Below, piece after piece: positions 34,740 through 41,987 of a stretch of 63,259 bases of DNA. Source of the DNA: a virus; the IMG/VR virus record IMGVR_UViG_3300042112_000104, positions 1-63,259 of that record; one strand, written 5' to 3'. The translations under genes and the position numbers were made by a program. The notes beneath the pieces were generated by a model, which did no database searches, was not told where the DNA came from, and was given only the letters and a program-made list of their open reading frames with translations. How positions within the stretch are numbered: position 1 is the first letter of the stretch; the number at the start of each line of letters is the position of its first letter.

Positions 34740-34754
34740 CAAACAGGTGTTTGA
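34739..34754. promoter_or_regulatory. Palindromic operator candidate
   Basis: TCAAACAGGTGTTTGA: 7-bp arms (TCAAACA / TGTTTGA) around GG. It covers the expected start site of the plus-strand promoter and would be the natural place for a repressor to bind. It also lies upstream of the terminase small subunit gene, so one site could affect both directions. Confidence 0.55.
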
Positions 34755-34772
34755 AAGTGATTCGACTATTAT

Positions 34773-35143
34773 TTAGGTGCGGATGTCGATGATGGTTTCT
34801 TCTTCCAAGCGCGTTTTGACTTTTTCTTGGACGAATTGAAGTTCGACGCTTTGCGGATCATCGTTCGGGATGAGTTTGGCATAGCGGAGTTGGTCGATGA
34901 GTGGTTTGCAACCTCCTGCAAAATTGTCCAAGTCGAGGACATTGCACGATCTCCTCGTAATGCACACGATAGCGCGAGAGCGGCCTTTTTCTTTTCTTTG
35001 AGTAGGTGTGACCAGTGTTTGCCCAAGAGTTGATTGAGAGACGGTGTGAGGTATCCCGTGAGGATTATTCGCAGGCGCGGCGGCAGTTGGGCGGGAATAC
35101 GATCCATCAGGGAGTTGGTGGTATCCGAGTTTGCGGAGATCAT
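34773..35143 (-). pseudogene. RusA-like Holliday-junction resolvase in two frames
   Basis: The N-terminal half (about 51 codons from ATG 35143; a start at 35107 is possible) reads RIILTGYLTPSLNQLLGKHW, the RusA N-terminal strand and helix. The C-terminal half lies in the -1 frame and reads VLDLDNFAGGCKPLIDQL and IPNDDP, with the Asp residues of the RusA active site (D..DN, K, DD). The frames join in the A-rich run at 34985-34999 (AAAGAAAAGAAAAAG). Joined, the product would be about 124 residues, the usual RusA length. A programmed -1 shift at G-AAA-AAG, a real mutation or a homopolymer error are all possible. Confidence 0.75.
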
Positions 35144-35149
35144 CGAAGG

Positions 35150-36025
35150 TCATTTGATTGTTGTCAGGTGCATACCATAATTGTTTACGGCGCCGGTGCG
35201 AACAAATTGTGCGTAGTGCGGGACGCGATTGAGTTTGTTGCGTTTGAATCTTTTGTAATCGACGTAGTGGTGGAGTCGATTGAAGCGCCAAGTGATTTCG
35301 GAGACATCAGGGTGCATGGCCTTGAGCATTTCGGATTTTGGGCCTGTGCCTTCATGGGCATAGAATGCGTCTGTGTTGCCGCCTTTGAGGGTTTGGGTGG
35401 TGGCCTTTTCTTGCAGGAAGGCGTTGAACTGGCAAGTGACGTAGCCGTCCTTGAGGGCGCGGAGGGAAAGGTCGGTGTCCTCGTTGTAGCGTCCTCGCCA
35501 GCGATATGGCAGGGCGTTGTGGATGAGGAGGCAGGAGTATATGCGTGTATTTAGGACGAATGCGGGGAGTGGTTCCTTGGCCTTGGCGAAGAAATCGTAG
35601 TTGAAGCCAGCGATAGCGATGTTGGTGTAGCGGTCTACGAAGTCCTCAGCGGCGGCGAAGATAGCTCCATCGGTGACTTTGACCATGAGGTTACGGTTGA
35701 GGCGATTAAACGAGGCGATGTTATCGTCCATGACCCAATGGCGTTGGTAGCCGTGGAGGGCGGCGGAGTCCCATGCGAAGTTCCGTGCTGGCCCCGGGCC
35801 GAGCGGTTTGGAGCGGCCATGCTCATCGCACGTCTCATACTGCTCATGGTATTGCGGCGGCAGCGTCAGGATCTTGGCGGGATCTATTACGCTGGCATAA
35901 AGGTCATACTCATCCTTTTCCACGATGATGTGGTATGGGACGTTCAGGGCTTCCAGTGCTTTGCTGGTCAGGCGCGAGTCAGCGCGGCCTTTTGACACAA
36001 TGTAGATCGGATAGCGCGGGTTCAT
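35150..36025 (-). CDS. TET-associated glycosyltransferase (TAGT)-like enzyme
   Basis: A 291-residue protein with the phage TAGT pattern: YIVSKGRADSRLTSKALEAL at 8-27, GPARNFAWDSA at about 78-88, HWVMDDNIASFNRLNRN (96-112, MDDN as the DxD-like metal site), and WRGRYNEDTDLSLRALKDGY (176-195). TAGT proteins transfer sugars onto oxidised or hydroxymethylated pyrimidines in phage DNA. No TET/JBP dioxygenase or pyrimidine hydroxymethylase is recognisable here, so the substrate base may come from the host or from an unrecognised enzyme. Confidence 0.85.
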   Translation of the reverse strand: MNPRYPIYIVSKGRADSRLTSKALEALNVPYHIIVEKDEYDLYASVIDPAKILTLPPQYHEQYETCDEHGRSKPLGPGPARNFAWDSAALHGYQRHWVMDDNIASFNRLNRNLMVKVTDGAIFAAAEDFVDRYTNIAIAGFNYDFFAKAKEPLPAFVLNTRIYSCLLIHNALPYRWRGRYNEDTDLSLRALKDGYVTCQFNAFLQEKATTQTLKGGNTDAFYAHEGTGPKSEMLKAMHPDVSEITWRFNRLHHYVDYKRFKRNKLNRVPHYAQFVRTGAVNNYGMHLTTIK

Positions 36026-36300
36026 TGCGCTGCCTCAGGAGATTCCTGAGTGTAGCGCAAGTGAGATGCACGGCGATGATCCATCGCAGGGAACCAGAGT
36101 GCGCGTTGTTTGGGGGTGATGGTTTGGCCCATGCGGCGAGCGAATTCTTTCACGTCTTCCTCATTGCGGAAGCGCACGTTTATCACGCGATATGGGCGGA
36201 GATCCTCCATGACGAATTCAGGCATATCCTGCCATTCTTCCTGCCACAGGGACGGGACATCAAGGAGTGTCGGGTTCTGTTCTGGGCTGAGCTTCTTCAT
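36022..36300 (-). CDS. Small phage protein paired with TAGT gene
   Basis: A 92-residue protein. The core PEFVMEDLRPYRVINVRF, then RNEEDVKEFARRMGQTITPK and a WFP motif, is a pattern I recognise from small proteins found in phages near TAGT glycosyltransferase genes. ATGA links it to that gene. It may be an accessory factor for DNA modification, but this is from gene neighbourhood only. Confidence 0.65.
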   Translation of the reverse strand: MKKLSPEQNPTLLDVPSLWQEEWQDMPEFVMEDLRPYRVINVRFRNEEDVKEFARRMGQTITPKQRALWFPAMDHRRASHLRYTQESPEAAQ

Positions 36301-36436
36301 CGATGATCAGGGGCTTGGGTTCTTTGCAGAATTCATCGAAGGCAAGATCGGCGGCGAGGTCGCACGGGTTGCAATCGCCGTAGAGTTTGCCGTGAATGCA
36401 GAATTCTGACGTTGGGATGGGTTCTTTATCGTCCAT
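36260..36436 (-). CDS. Small Cys-motif protein
   Basis: A 58-residue open frame from ATG 36436 with EFCIHGKLYGDCNPCDLAA near the middle, a C-x9-C-x2-C zinc-type pattern. Its end overlaps the next gene by 41 bases in another frame. A hairpin (36460-36504) precedes it. Short length limits confidence. Confidence 0.5.
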   Translation of the reverse strand: MDDKEPIPTSEFCIHGKLYGDCNPCDLAADLAFDEFCKEPKPLIIDEEAQPRTEPDTP

Positions 36437-36459
36437 TATAGTTCGATTGAGTTGGTATA

Positions 36460-36504
36460 AGCAGCAGCGCTTACGCAGTCACTTGCTGTTTCGGCGCTGC
36501 TGCT
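36460..36504. other. 11-bp stem hairpin in leader of the Cys-motif gene
   Basis: AGCAGCAGCGC at 36460-36470 pairs with GCGCTGCTGCT at 36494-36504, loop 23 bases. No U-run follows on the minus strand. It lies between the SSB-tip gene and the next gene, followed by an unstructured A-rich leader. Possible processing or stability element. Confidence 0.6.
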
Positions 36505-36525
36505 CCATACATACCAAATTACGTC

Positions 36526-37059
36526 CTAGAACGGAATGTCATCGTCAGCCAATTCCTCTTCATCCTTGGACGCTGCCTTAGATGACATGGCCTTGGCTTT
36601 CGCGGCATCAGCTTTCGACGGTGCTTTAGCAGGCGCTGCGGTGGTTTGATACTGACCGTCTTCTTCCTTCATGCGGGACAGGATGCGGTCTGCAACCTCC
36701 TGCTTGGCTTTGTCGGTCAGCCGATTGAGCCACTTGGCTTTGATGCGCTGCTCGCCGTTCCATTCTTCAGCTTCAGTCACGATGATGACTTCAATCCCTG
36801 CGAACGAGTCGAGGTCATCCCAATCGCCGTCCCAATCGAAAGCCTTGATGAGGGCTTCAACGGTGCGGGGCTTGGCTTTCTCGCTGAGGTAACCGCGCCA
36901 GACGATTTCTTTGCGATGCTGGTCGCCTTCTTCCGTAACGATGCACGGGATGCGAATGTATGGCGTCCCTGATGGCGTTTCATCAAGCCATCCATTGGGT
37001 GGGCGTTTGACGGTGCAGAGGAACTTACCCTCTTGATCGATGTATTTATTATTGCTCAT
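36526..37059 (-). CDS. ssDNA-binding-like protein with SSB C-terminal tip
   Basis: A 177-residue protein. Residues 1-110 are beta-rich with an OB-like look (FLCTVKRPPNGWLDET, then PYIRIPCIVTEEG), 110-165 is an Ala/Lys linker, and the last six residues are DDDIPF, the acidic-hydrophobic tip by which bacterial SSB recruits replication and repair proteins. The fold itself is inferred. It lies among the replication and recombination genes. Confidence 0.75.
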   Translation of the reverse strand: MSNNKYIDQEGKFLCTVKRPPNGWLDETPSGTPYIRIPCIVTEEGDQHRKEIVWRGYLSEKAKPRTVEALIKAFDWDGDWDDLDSFAGIEVIIVTEAEEWNGEQRIKAKWLNRLTDKAKQEVADRILSRMKEEDGQYQTTAAPAKAPSKADAAKAKAMSSKAASKDEEELADDDIPF

Positions 37060-37067
37060 ATCGTGCT

Positions 37068-37349
37068 TTATTCTTCAAACGGGTTGCTGTCTTGAGCCAC
37101 TGCAGCGGGTGTTGGTGCTGCGGCGGCGGGTTTCGGTGCGTAGGTCACGCCAGAGACGTGGCCGGGGGGCCAATCCTGAGTGTTGAGCAGCACTGCAATC
37201 TTCTGCAATTCGCTGCTGATGTATTTATACCAAGCATGGCACTGTTCGTGTTCCATCTTGAGTTCGCCCTTGAATTCCTCAGGCTGAGTCCTGCGCTTGG
37301 CAGTCTTCACCATGAAGATCAATTTGCTGGGTTTGGGTTGTTTGGGCAT
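37068..37349 (-). CDS. Small phage protein of the replication block
   Basis: A 93-residue protein. A basic N-terminus is followed by an acidic helix (EEFKGELKMEHEQCHAWYKY) and a Pro/Ala-rich tail ending DSNPFEE. It follows the SSB-tip protein with an 8-base gap. The acidic phenylalanine-containing tail faintly recalls SSB tips but lacks the IPF end. Function unknown. Confidence 0.55.
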   Translation of the reverse strand: MPKQPKPSKLIFMVKTAKRRTQPEEFKGELKMEHEQCHAWYKYISSELQKIAVLLNTQDWPPGHVSGVTYAPKPAAAAPTPAAVAQDSNPFEE

Positions 37350-37350
37350 A

Positions 37351-37509
37351 TTATTTGGATTTCTTGGGTGCGAAGACGAGTTTGCGCTCAGAGAACTTTC
37401 CAGTTTTGTTCTTCATTGCTTTGAACGTCTTGGCGTCCACCGTTGACTTGGATTTCGGGCGAGATGTTCCCGCTTTCTTCCGCTTGTTGATGTTTTCGTA
37501 TAGGCTCAT
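37351..37509 (-). CDS. Small basic protein (YENINKRKKAGTSRPKSKST type)
   Basis: A 52-residue protein from ATG 37509. The N-terminus reads MSLYENINKRKKAG and the rest is Lys/Ser-rich, a small basic protein type common in phage genomes of aquatic origin. It overlaps the end of the next upstream gene by 122 bases in another frame. An extended frame to 37623 is open but the start at 37509 matches the family. Function unknown. Confidence 0.65.
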   Translation of the reverse strand: MSLYENINKRKKAGTSRPKSKSTVDAKTFKAMKNKTGKFSERKLVFAPKKSK

Positions 37510-38152
37510 GCTTGGGTTTTTTATTGGAGAAGTTCTCCAGTAGCGCGAAGGGCGAGCGACCATAAGCAGCCAAATAGTCATCGGTATCGATGACGAGGCC
37601 CAGCTTATCTGCCGTGTCTTCACTCCACACTACCTTGGCGAACTTCAGGTTATGGATTGTGATCAGGTGATCATGCTTGCCGCCACAGGACGCCTGCAGG
37701 ACAAGGTTCTTTGGGATCTGCCCTAGCCGATTGACCCAAAAGGGTAGCGACTTGGTAAATGCCCAAAAGTGTATGTCTGGATTCTCCATGACGAAGAGGA
37801 GCCAGCCATCGAAATATGTCTGAGAGAAGAAGTCTCCTGCAGTGTGAATGCGGCAGCGCTTCATCTTCTTGGGCTTGGCGCGAGACAGGATTGAACAGAC
37901 CTGATGCGGAGTCTTGCCTTTGACCGCTTCAAAGTTTGTCCAGAGGCGCTCACGCACTGAGGGATAGCGCTCAGTCACGGCGGAGTAGCAGCGGAATTCC
38001 TGCTTGGGGCCGTTCCATACTTTGCCCGTGCGACGATCAGCGATGGCAAGACACTTCTCAGCGCCGGGGCAAGTTGTGCCGCTAGGCAGCGACCATGAAT
38101 AAGCGTCAGGATCGAATACGTAGCGATTTACTTTGGTGAATGCAGGGATCAT
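37388..38152 (-). CDS. Gp88/DUF7227-like phage protein
   Basis: A 254-residue protein. NRYVFDPDAYSWSLPSGTTC, then CPGAEKC, an RLWTNFEAVKGK segment, CRIHTAGDFFSQTYFDGW and LPFWVNRLGQIPKNLVLQ match a protein type found in many environmental phages (gp88-like). The cysteines suggest a metal site. The last 40 or so residues overlap the small gene at 37351-37509 and look like a reading of that gene in another frame, so the true C-terminus may be earlier or be frameshifted. Confidence 0.65.
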   Translation of the reverse strand: MIPAFTKVNRYVFDPDAYSWSLPSGTTCPGAEKCLAIADRRTGKVWNGPKQEFRCYSAVTERYPSVRERLWTNFEAVKGKTPHQVCSILSRAKPKKMKRCRIHTAGDFFSQTYFDGWLLFVMENPDIHFWAFTKSLPFWVNRLGQIPKNLVLQASCGGKHDHLITIHNLKFAKVVWSEDTADKLGLVIDTDDYLAAYGRSPFALLENFSNKKPKHEPIRKHQQAEESGNISPEIQVNGGRQDVQSNEEQNWKVL

Positions 38153-38343
38153 CGGCCAATGCTAAACGTCATGCTGGTGTTATACGTGGGCATAACGGGG
38201 AGATTGTTTTGCAAGTTTTGCTGATGGAACACAAACTTTGTTATATGTGCGAAGTGAAAGTAGTCCATGACAACCCACTGGCTTCCCATAAGGCAGCGTA
38301 TTTCGCGGTCATCGTAGGCATCATCGATCACGTCAGAAGTCAT
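38149..38343 (-). CDS. Small phage protein
   Basis: A 64-residue open frame from ATG 38343. ATGA overlaps the start of the gp88-like gene, and the start lies inside the end of the preceding gene. Segments MDYFHFAHITKFVFH and YNTSMTFSIGR are beta-like. No family recognised; supported mainly by its coupling. Confidence 0.5.
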   Translation of the reverse strand: MTSDVIDDAYDDREIRCLMGSQWVVMDYFHFAHITKFVFHQQNLQNNLPVMPTYNTSMTFSIGR

Positions 38344-38911
38344 ATCGGTAGTTTTGGCGCTCGTCTACAGAATAAATCGTCTCCTGCAGCATGAGTTTTG
38401 GGATCGGTTGAGCGTCAATGATGTAGGACGAATCTTCAAATATAACGCGATTATTGGGCTGTATTATCATGCGCCCGTTGTCCAATCGGCACCATATGAA
38501 CGTCTTGTCCTGCTCAGGAGCATCGCTCCAGCCATCGTTCATATGCGTTGTGCTGAACATATACTCGCCAGTATAGATGCCTGACTTGGTCTTGGCCTTG
38601 ATCTTCATGCCAGACAGGACGGGATCCTCTAGCGTGACAAAGTCATAGCTGTAGCAATTCCAAGCCTGAGCATCATCGATGTTCCAAGCGAAGGCTGGCT
38701 CGCGCTGGAAGGCAATCGCGTTTGGCGGGATGTTGCGATACATCATGCCGCCGAGACGGAAGATGACGTTGATGCCCCAAGCGCGGCCCGGTATAGCCGT
38801 GATGCCTACCCACATTGCCTCTTGCCATCCGATTGTTTTCTCATGCGTGAAGTTGGTGTCCACGATGATGTATCGGTGCGATGGGATGGATCCTATTTTG
38901 CAATAACGCAT
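38333..38911 (-). CDS. Unknown beta-rich phage protein
   Basis: A 192-residue protein with repeated strand-like segments (YIIVDTNFTHEKTIGW, WGINVIFRLGGMMYRNIP, YTGEYMFSTTHMNDGW). The rich Trp/Tyr/Asp content and lack of helix suggest a beta-sandwich or beta-barrel. I considered an iron/2OG dioxygenase (which would supply a substrate for the TAGT enzyme) but no HxD...H triad is clear. Confidence 0.55.
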   Translation of the reverse strand: MRYCKIGSIPSHRYIIVDTNFTHEKTIGWQEAMWVGITAIPGRAWGINVIFRLGGMMYRNIPPNAIAFQREPAFAWNIDDAQAWNCYSYDFVTLEDPVLSGMKIKAKTKSGIYTGEYMFSTTHMNDGWSDAPEQDKTFIWCRLDNGRMIIQPNNRVIFEDSSYIIDAQPIPKLMLQETIYSVDERQNYRYDF

Positions 38912-39234
38912 TGTTTTGGCTTCTTATAATTCAGCGCGTCCTGCAGCAGTCTGCAGATAAGCCTGATCGTGTTGTTGTTGGGTTCATCACCAGCGATGCT
39001 TTGGGCCTCGACTAGCGCCTGCGTGACGAGTTCTTCCGTCCTGTGCTTGCTGCGAGACAGAATCTTGAGCAGACCATCGGCAGCGTCAGCCTCGCGCCAA
39101 TCAAGCGCACAGCAGACGATCTCATGCCACTCGCCGTCTACGAGCACAGACCATGACGTGCGCCTGCAATCTTCTTCACTGTCATCTTGGGATTTCAGGG
39201 GGAAACCGTAGTAGCTTCCATCGTAGTTGTTCAT
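38893..39234 (-). CDS. Small phage protein
   Basis: A 113-residue protein. The N-terminal half (DDSEEDCRRTSWSVLVDG, CCALDWREADAADGLL) is mixed, and the C-terminal half is helical (TRLICRLLQDALNYKK-like). Its leader is A/T-rich with AAATAAATATG and lacks a Shine-Dalgarno. No family recognised. Confidence 0.55.
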   Translation of the reverse strand: MNNYDGSYYGFPLKSQDDSEEDCRRTSWSVLVDGEWHEIVCCALDWREADAADGLLKILSRSKHRTEELVTQALVEAQSIAGDEPNNNTIRLICRLLQDALNYKKPKQCVIAK

Positions 39235-39236
39235 AT

Positions 39237-39947
39237 TTATTTATAATGGATTGTTGTAGAGAACTGGTGGAGGCGACGAAGAATCGGTTCTCCGCGATCC
39301 TCCGAAAGCATTTGCCTAAATGACTTGCCGTCCGAGTTGCTAGTCGCAATCGTCGGCTTCTTGTGGGACGTTCTGTATTCCAGAATGTCAAATAGCTCTA
39401 ACTCAGCGCGTTCTGTGAACTTCTGTTTGCCCAGATCATCAAGCAACAGAATGCTGCAGGACTTGCATTCCTTCATCACATATTCGGCTATATTGCGCTC
39501 TTCAGCGCGGGAGTGCCATTGATCGGCGGCAAATTTCGCAAGCTGAGTTGCTGTCACGCCATAGCAGCGCCTGCCTGCGAGCATCTCGCGTTTGATCAGC
39601 ATCCATGCAGCGCGTGACTTTCCTTTGCCTGCAGGGCCGACAAGGATCAATCCCTGAGGGCCAAACTGCCAGCTATCGACGGCTTGCACATATGGAGCGT
39701 AGATGCGAGCAGGATCGGTGTCCTGATACAGCGGAGGACACATCGAAGTGAACGCCATAAGGCGACTTGCAGCTTCATCTTTCTCCTGCTGCTCCTCGTA
39801 GCGCTTCTGCTCTTTCTCCGCGCATTCGTCGCACAGATTGTTGAAGCGGAGCTTGCGACCACCGATCACATAAACCTCGCTTTCAAACGGCTGGAAGCAT
39901 TCGCTGCAAGCCAGCGTTTCAGTTTCCTTGCTCTTGTCACCAATCAT
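39237..39947 (-). CDS. DnaC-like AAA+ helicase loader
   Basis: 236 residues from ATG 39947 (AAGGA at 9 bases upstream); a longer frame to 40019 is rejected as it overlaps the DUF1376 gene. A zinc ribbon occurs at 14-44 (CSECFQP ... NLCDECAEK). The ATPase has GPAGKGKS (Walker A, 104-111) and LLLDDLG (Walker B, 167-173), with YRTSHKKPTIATSNSDG as sensor-1 region. It would load a helicase onto the phage origin; a phage helicase is not seen, so the host helicase is the likely partner. Confidence 0.85.
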   Translation of the reverse strand: MIGDKSKETETLACSECFQPFESEVYVIGGRKLRFNNLCDECAEKEQKRYEEQQEKDEAASRLMAFTSMCPPLYQDTDPARIYAPYVQAVDSWQFGPQGLILVGPAGKGKSRAAWMLIKREMLAGRRCYGVTATQLAKFAADQWHSRAEERNIAEYVMKECKSCSILLLDDLGKQKFTERAELELFDILEYRTSHKKPTIATSNSDGKSFRQMLSEDRGEPILRRLHQFSTTIHYK

Positions 39948-40656
39948 ATTCGGAATCCTTAGAGGGTTTGTCTTTCTTGGGGGATGCCTTGCCGTAGGCA
40001 GGCTGCATTGGACTACCATCCGCCGCCCACTTTGTCTTCACCCGATTAAGCACAGATTGCCATTTATGGATCGGACGGTGGTTCCAATCGATCCAGCCAG
40101 AGCCTTCCATTTCATCGAACCAATCCCGTGCCTTCCACTCAGCGAGGCCAATACGCTCAGCATAAGCCAGAACGTCTTCCAGCGTAGGCCACTCCCGTCC
40201 TCTCTCTACTGCTAATATTGAAGATGAAGATGAAGAGTTGCCTTTGGGTTCCAAGCTAGATGCCAAGGGTGGTTCGCCTTTGGTTGCCGTTTGCTTGGCT
40301 TTCTTGCGAGCTTTAGCGCTGGCGAGGCCACCTTGGCGGCTCTTTTCCATGAATATTTCCCGCTCGCGCTTTAACGCATCTAATTTGTCATGCACCAGAA
40401 CATCACCCAACATCGAACCAGAATCCAAGGGTGGTTGAAACATGGTTGCAACCGATTGGGCAAGGGTGGTTGAAGCCCCCTTGCCGATCAAACGGGCCAA
40501 TTTATCAGGATCCCGTGGAATGCTGCCGTGCTGCCAGCAGTAGGAAAGCAGCCTGATATAGGCTCCCTCCTCCTCCAGCGTCATCAGGCTCACGCGCTGC
40601 GACCCCAGCCAATCGGAGGGATAGAACATGAATGCGGGGGCTTTATTCTTGGACAT
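39937..40656 (-). CDS. DUF1376-type replication protein
   Basis: A 239-residue protein. FMFYPSDWLGSQRVSLMTLEEEGAYIRLLSYCWQHGSIPRDPDKLARLIG (9-58) is the DUF1376 (YdaU-like) domain found in phage replication initiators. A Lys/Ala linker with a poly-Ser run is followed by a C-terminal helical region (LAEWKARDWFDEMEGSGWID). Directly upstream of, and overlapping, the DnaC-like loader, like the DnaT/DnaC or O/P pairs. Confidence 0.8.
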   Translation of the reverse strand: MSKNKAPAFMFYPSDWLGSQRVSLMTLEEEGAYIRLLSYCWQHGSIPRDPDKLARLIGKGASTTLAQSVATMFQPPLDSGSMLGDVLVHDKLDALKREREIFMEKSRQGGLASAKARKKAKQTATKGEPPLASSLEPKGNSSSSSSILAVERGREWPTLEDVLAYAERIGLAEWKARDWFDEMEGSGWIDWNHRPIHKWQSVLNRVKTKWAADGSPMQPAYGKASPKKDKPSKDSEYDW

Positions 40657-40966
40657 GGCGCTGGCCCTTGTAGACGGCGATTACGGCTGCATGGGAGCGT
40701 TTCCTGCGGGAGTTGGTGAAGCCAACGCGCACGATGATGCCCTGTTTGACGGCGGCGAGGATTCTCGCGCCCATTGCGTTGTGGTGGTGCGGAGGGTCGC
40801 CAGTGAAGTCTCTCACGTCCTCAGCAGTGAATTCTGACCCGCTGGATGCCATCGAAGCGATGACTCCATCAGCGGCCAGAACCCATTCGTTCGGAGTGTT
40901 GTCAGTGACCCGTGCAGCGCCTTCATCGCGAAGTCGCCGCCCTTCTGAATTGTCGTGTTTATTCAT
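40643..40966 (-). CDS. Small phage protein, winged-helix-like
   Basis: A 107-residue protein. EFTAEDVRDFTGDPPHHHNAMGARILAAVKQGIIVRVGF followed by RRKRSHAAVIAVYKG has the helix-helix-wing feel of a small winged-helix DNA-binding protein. It is located just upstream of the replication pair. Leader AAATAAATACATG lacks a Shine-Dalgarno. Assignment by pattern only. Confidence 0.55.
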   Translation of the reverse strand: MNKHDNSEGRRLRDEGAARVTDNTPNEWVLAADGVIASMASSGSEFTAEDVRDFTGDPPHHHNAMGARILAAVKQGIIVRVGFTNSRRKRSHAAVIAVYKGQRHVQE

Positions 40967-40970
40967 GTAT

Positions 40971-41987
40971 TTATTTCAGGGTTTTGATCTTGGTTTCGGT
41001 CATGCGGACGGTGCCCTGCTTGAACTTGGCGTCCAAGCTGGATGGTGTATATCCACGTTTATCCGCCCACTGGCGGAATGTTTTGCCATCAATCTCGCCG
41101 CCAAACAAGTCAATAATGTCGTTTATTGACGCGCCCGTTGTCTCCGCCGCCTCAGCAATCGCCTCAGCAGTGAAGTATTCGCTGCCTTTGGTGGTGCTGA
41201 TCTTCCAGCCAGCGACATCGATGCCTTGCGACATCAGGTCTTTGGCTTTGTCTTTGGCGAAGTCCCACAATTCCTTTTTGAAGATGTTCGCCATCTTCAG
41301 GAATTGCCCCAAGCGCTCAGGACTGCTGGCGACTTGCTCGCGTAGTTGATCAAGACTCGTCTCGACGCTCTCGACAACGGCGAGAGAATCTGACGCAGGC
41401 TTCACAATTGCAGGACAGGTATTCCGCAACGCGCACCATCCGCAATAGTCGCATGGTGTTGGCCGCTTATTCGGATCATTATAAGCCGATATGACGGCAC
41501 CCACGATGGCCTTGGCTTCATCGTGCGTGAAGTCATGGACGATTTGCGTCTGCGAATCGCAGAACAGCAGTATGCACGTCCAGTTGTCCACGAAGTATGC
41601 CTCCATGTTGCCCAGCGCATACGCTGCCATTTGCTCCATGTAGTTCCTGATCTGGCCCGTCTTGAGATCCAAAGACATTTTGATCTTTGGAATGCGAGCG
41701 TCCTCAGTGCCTACGTGATCGATGCCACTCGTCTTAACCTTGAGTTGTTCTTCATCAACTATGACATCAGCGTTGACGCAGTAGGCCAGCGTTGTTTCGA
41801 TGGCCCACTGCACGGCTTTCTTGTCGGCATCCGCGAGGCCATCAAGCAACGCTATATTGCCTGATATGGCCGCACGGAATGCCTCATCCATCTTTGTCCC
41901 GCGCTGTGCCGCTGGAGACGAACCTCCAGACGGCTGATAACAAGCGCAGGCAGCGAGCTTTGGAAGCGCTGAGTGTCGCAGGCTCAC
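40971..41987 (-). CDS. PD-(D/E)XK exonuclease, Cas4/RecB-like
   Basis: A 338-residue protein. Early RGTKMDEAFRAA (motif I His region replaced by Met), ADVIVDEEQLK, a SLDLKTGQI motif with the D-x-K pair, and QMAAYALGNMEA (Q-xxx-Y) follow the RecB/Cas4-like nuclease pattern. Cys at C13/C15 plus CDYCGWCALRNTC (177-189) could hold an Fe-S cluster. Paired by ATGA with the RecT-like gene, giving a phage recombination module. Confidence 0.75.
   Translation of the reverse strand: MSLRHSALPKLAACACYQPSGGSSPAAQRGTKMDEAFRAAISGNIALLDGLADADKKAVQWAIETTLAYCVNADVIVDEEQLKVKTSGIDHVGTEDARIPKIKMSLDLKTGQIRNYMEQMAAYALGNMEAYFVDNWTCILLFCDSQTQIVHDFTHDEAKAIVGAVISAYNDPNKRPTPCDYCGWCALRNTCPAIVKPASDSLAVVESVETSLDQLREQVASSPERLGQFLKMANIFKKELWDFAKDKAKDLMSQGIDVAGWKISTTKGSEYFTAEAIAEAAETTGASINDIIDLFGGEIDGKTFRQWADKRGYTPSSLDAKFKQGTVRMTETKIKTLK

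Noticed and set aside
35015-35554. 179-residue plus-strand open frame downstream of the plus-strand promoter
   Set aside because: It overlaps the RusA-like and TAGT genes in antisense and its translation (Gly/Val/Glu-rich) has no family pattern. The promoter more likely makes a non-coding RNA.
38333-38911. TET/JBP or other dioxygenase partner for the TAGT enzyme
   Set aside because: The beta-rich protein lacks a clear H-x-D ... H iron triad; left as unknown.
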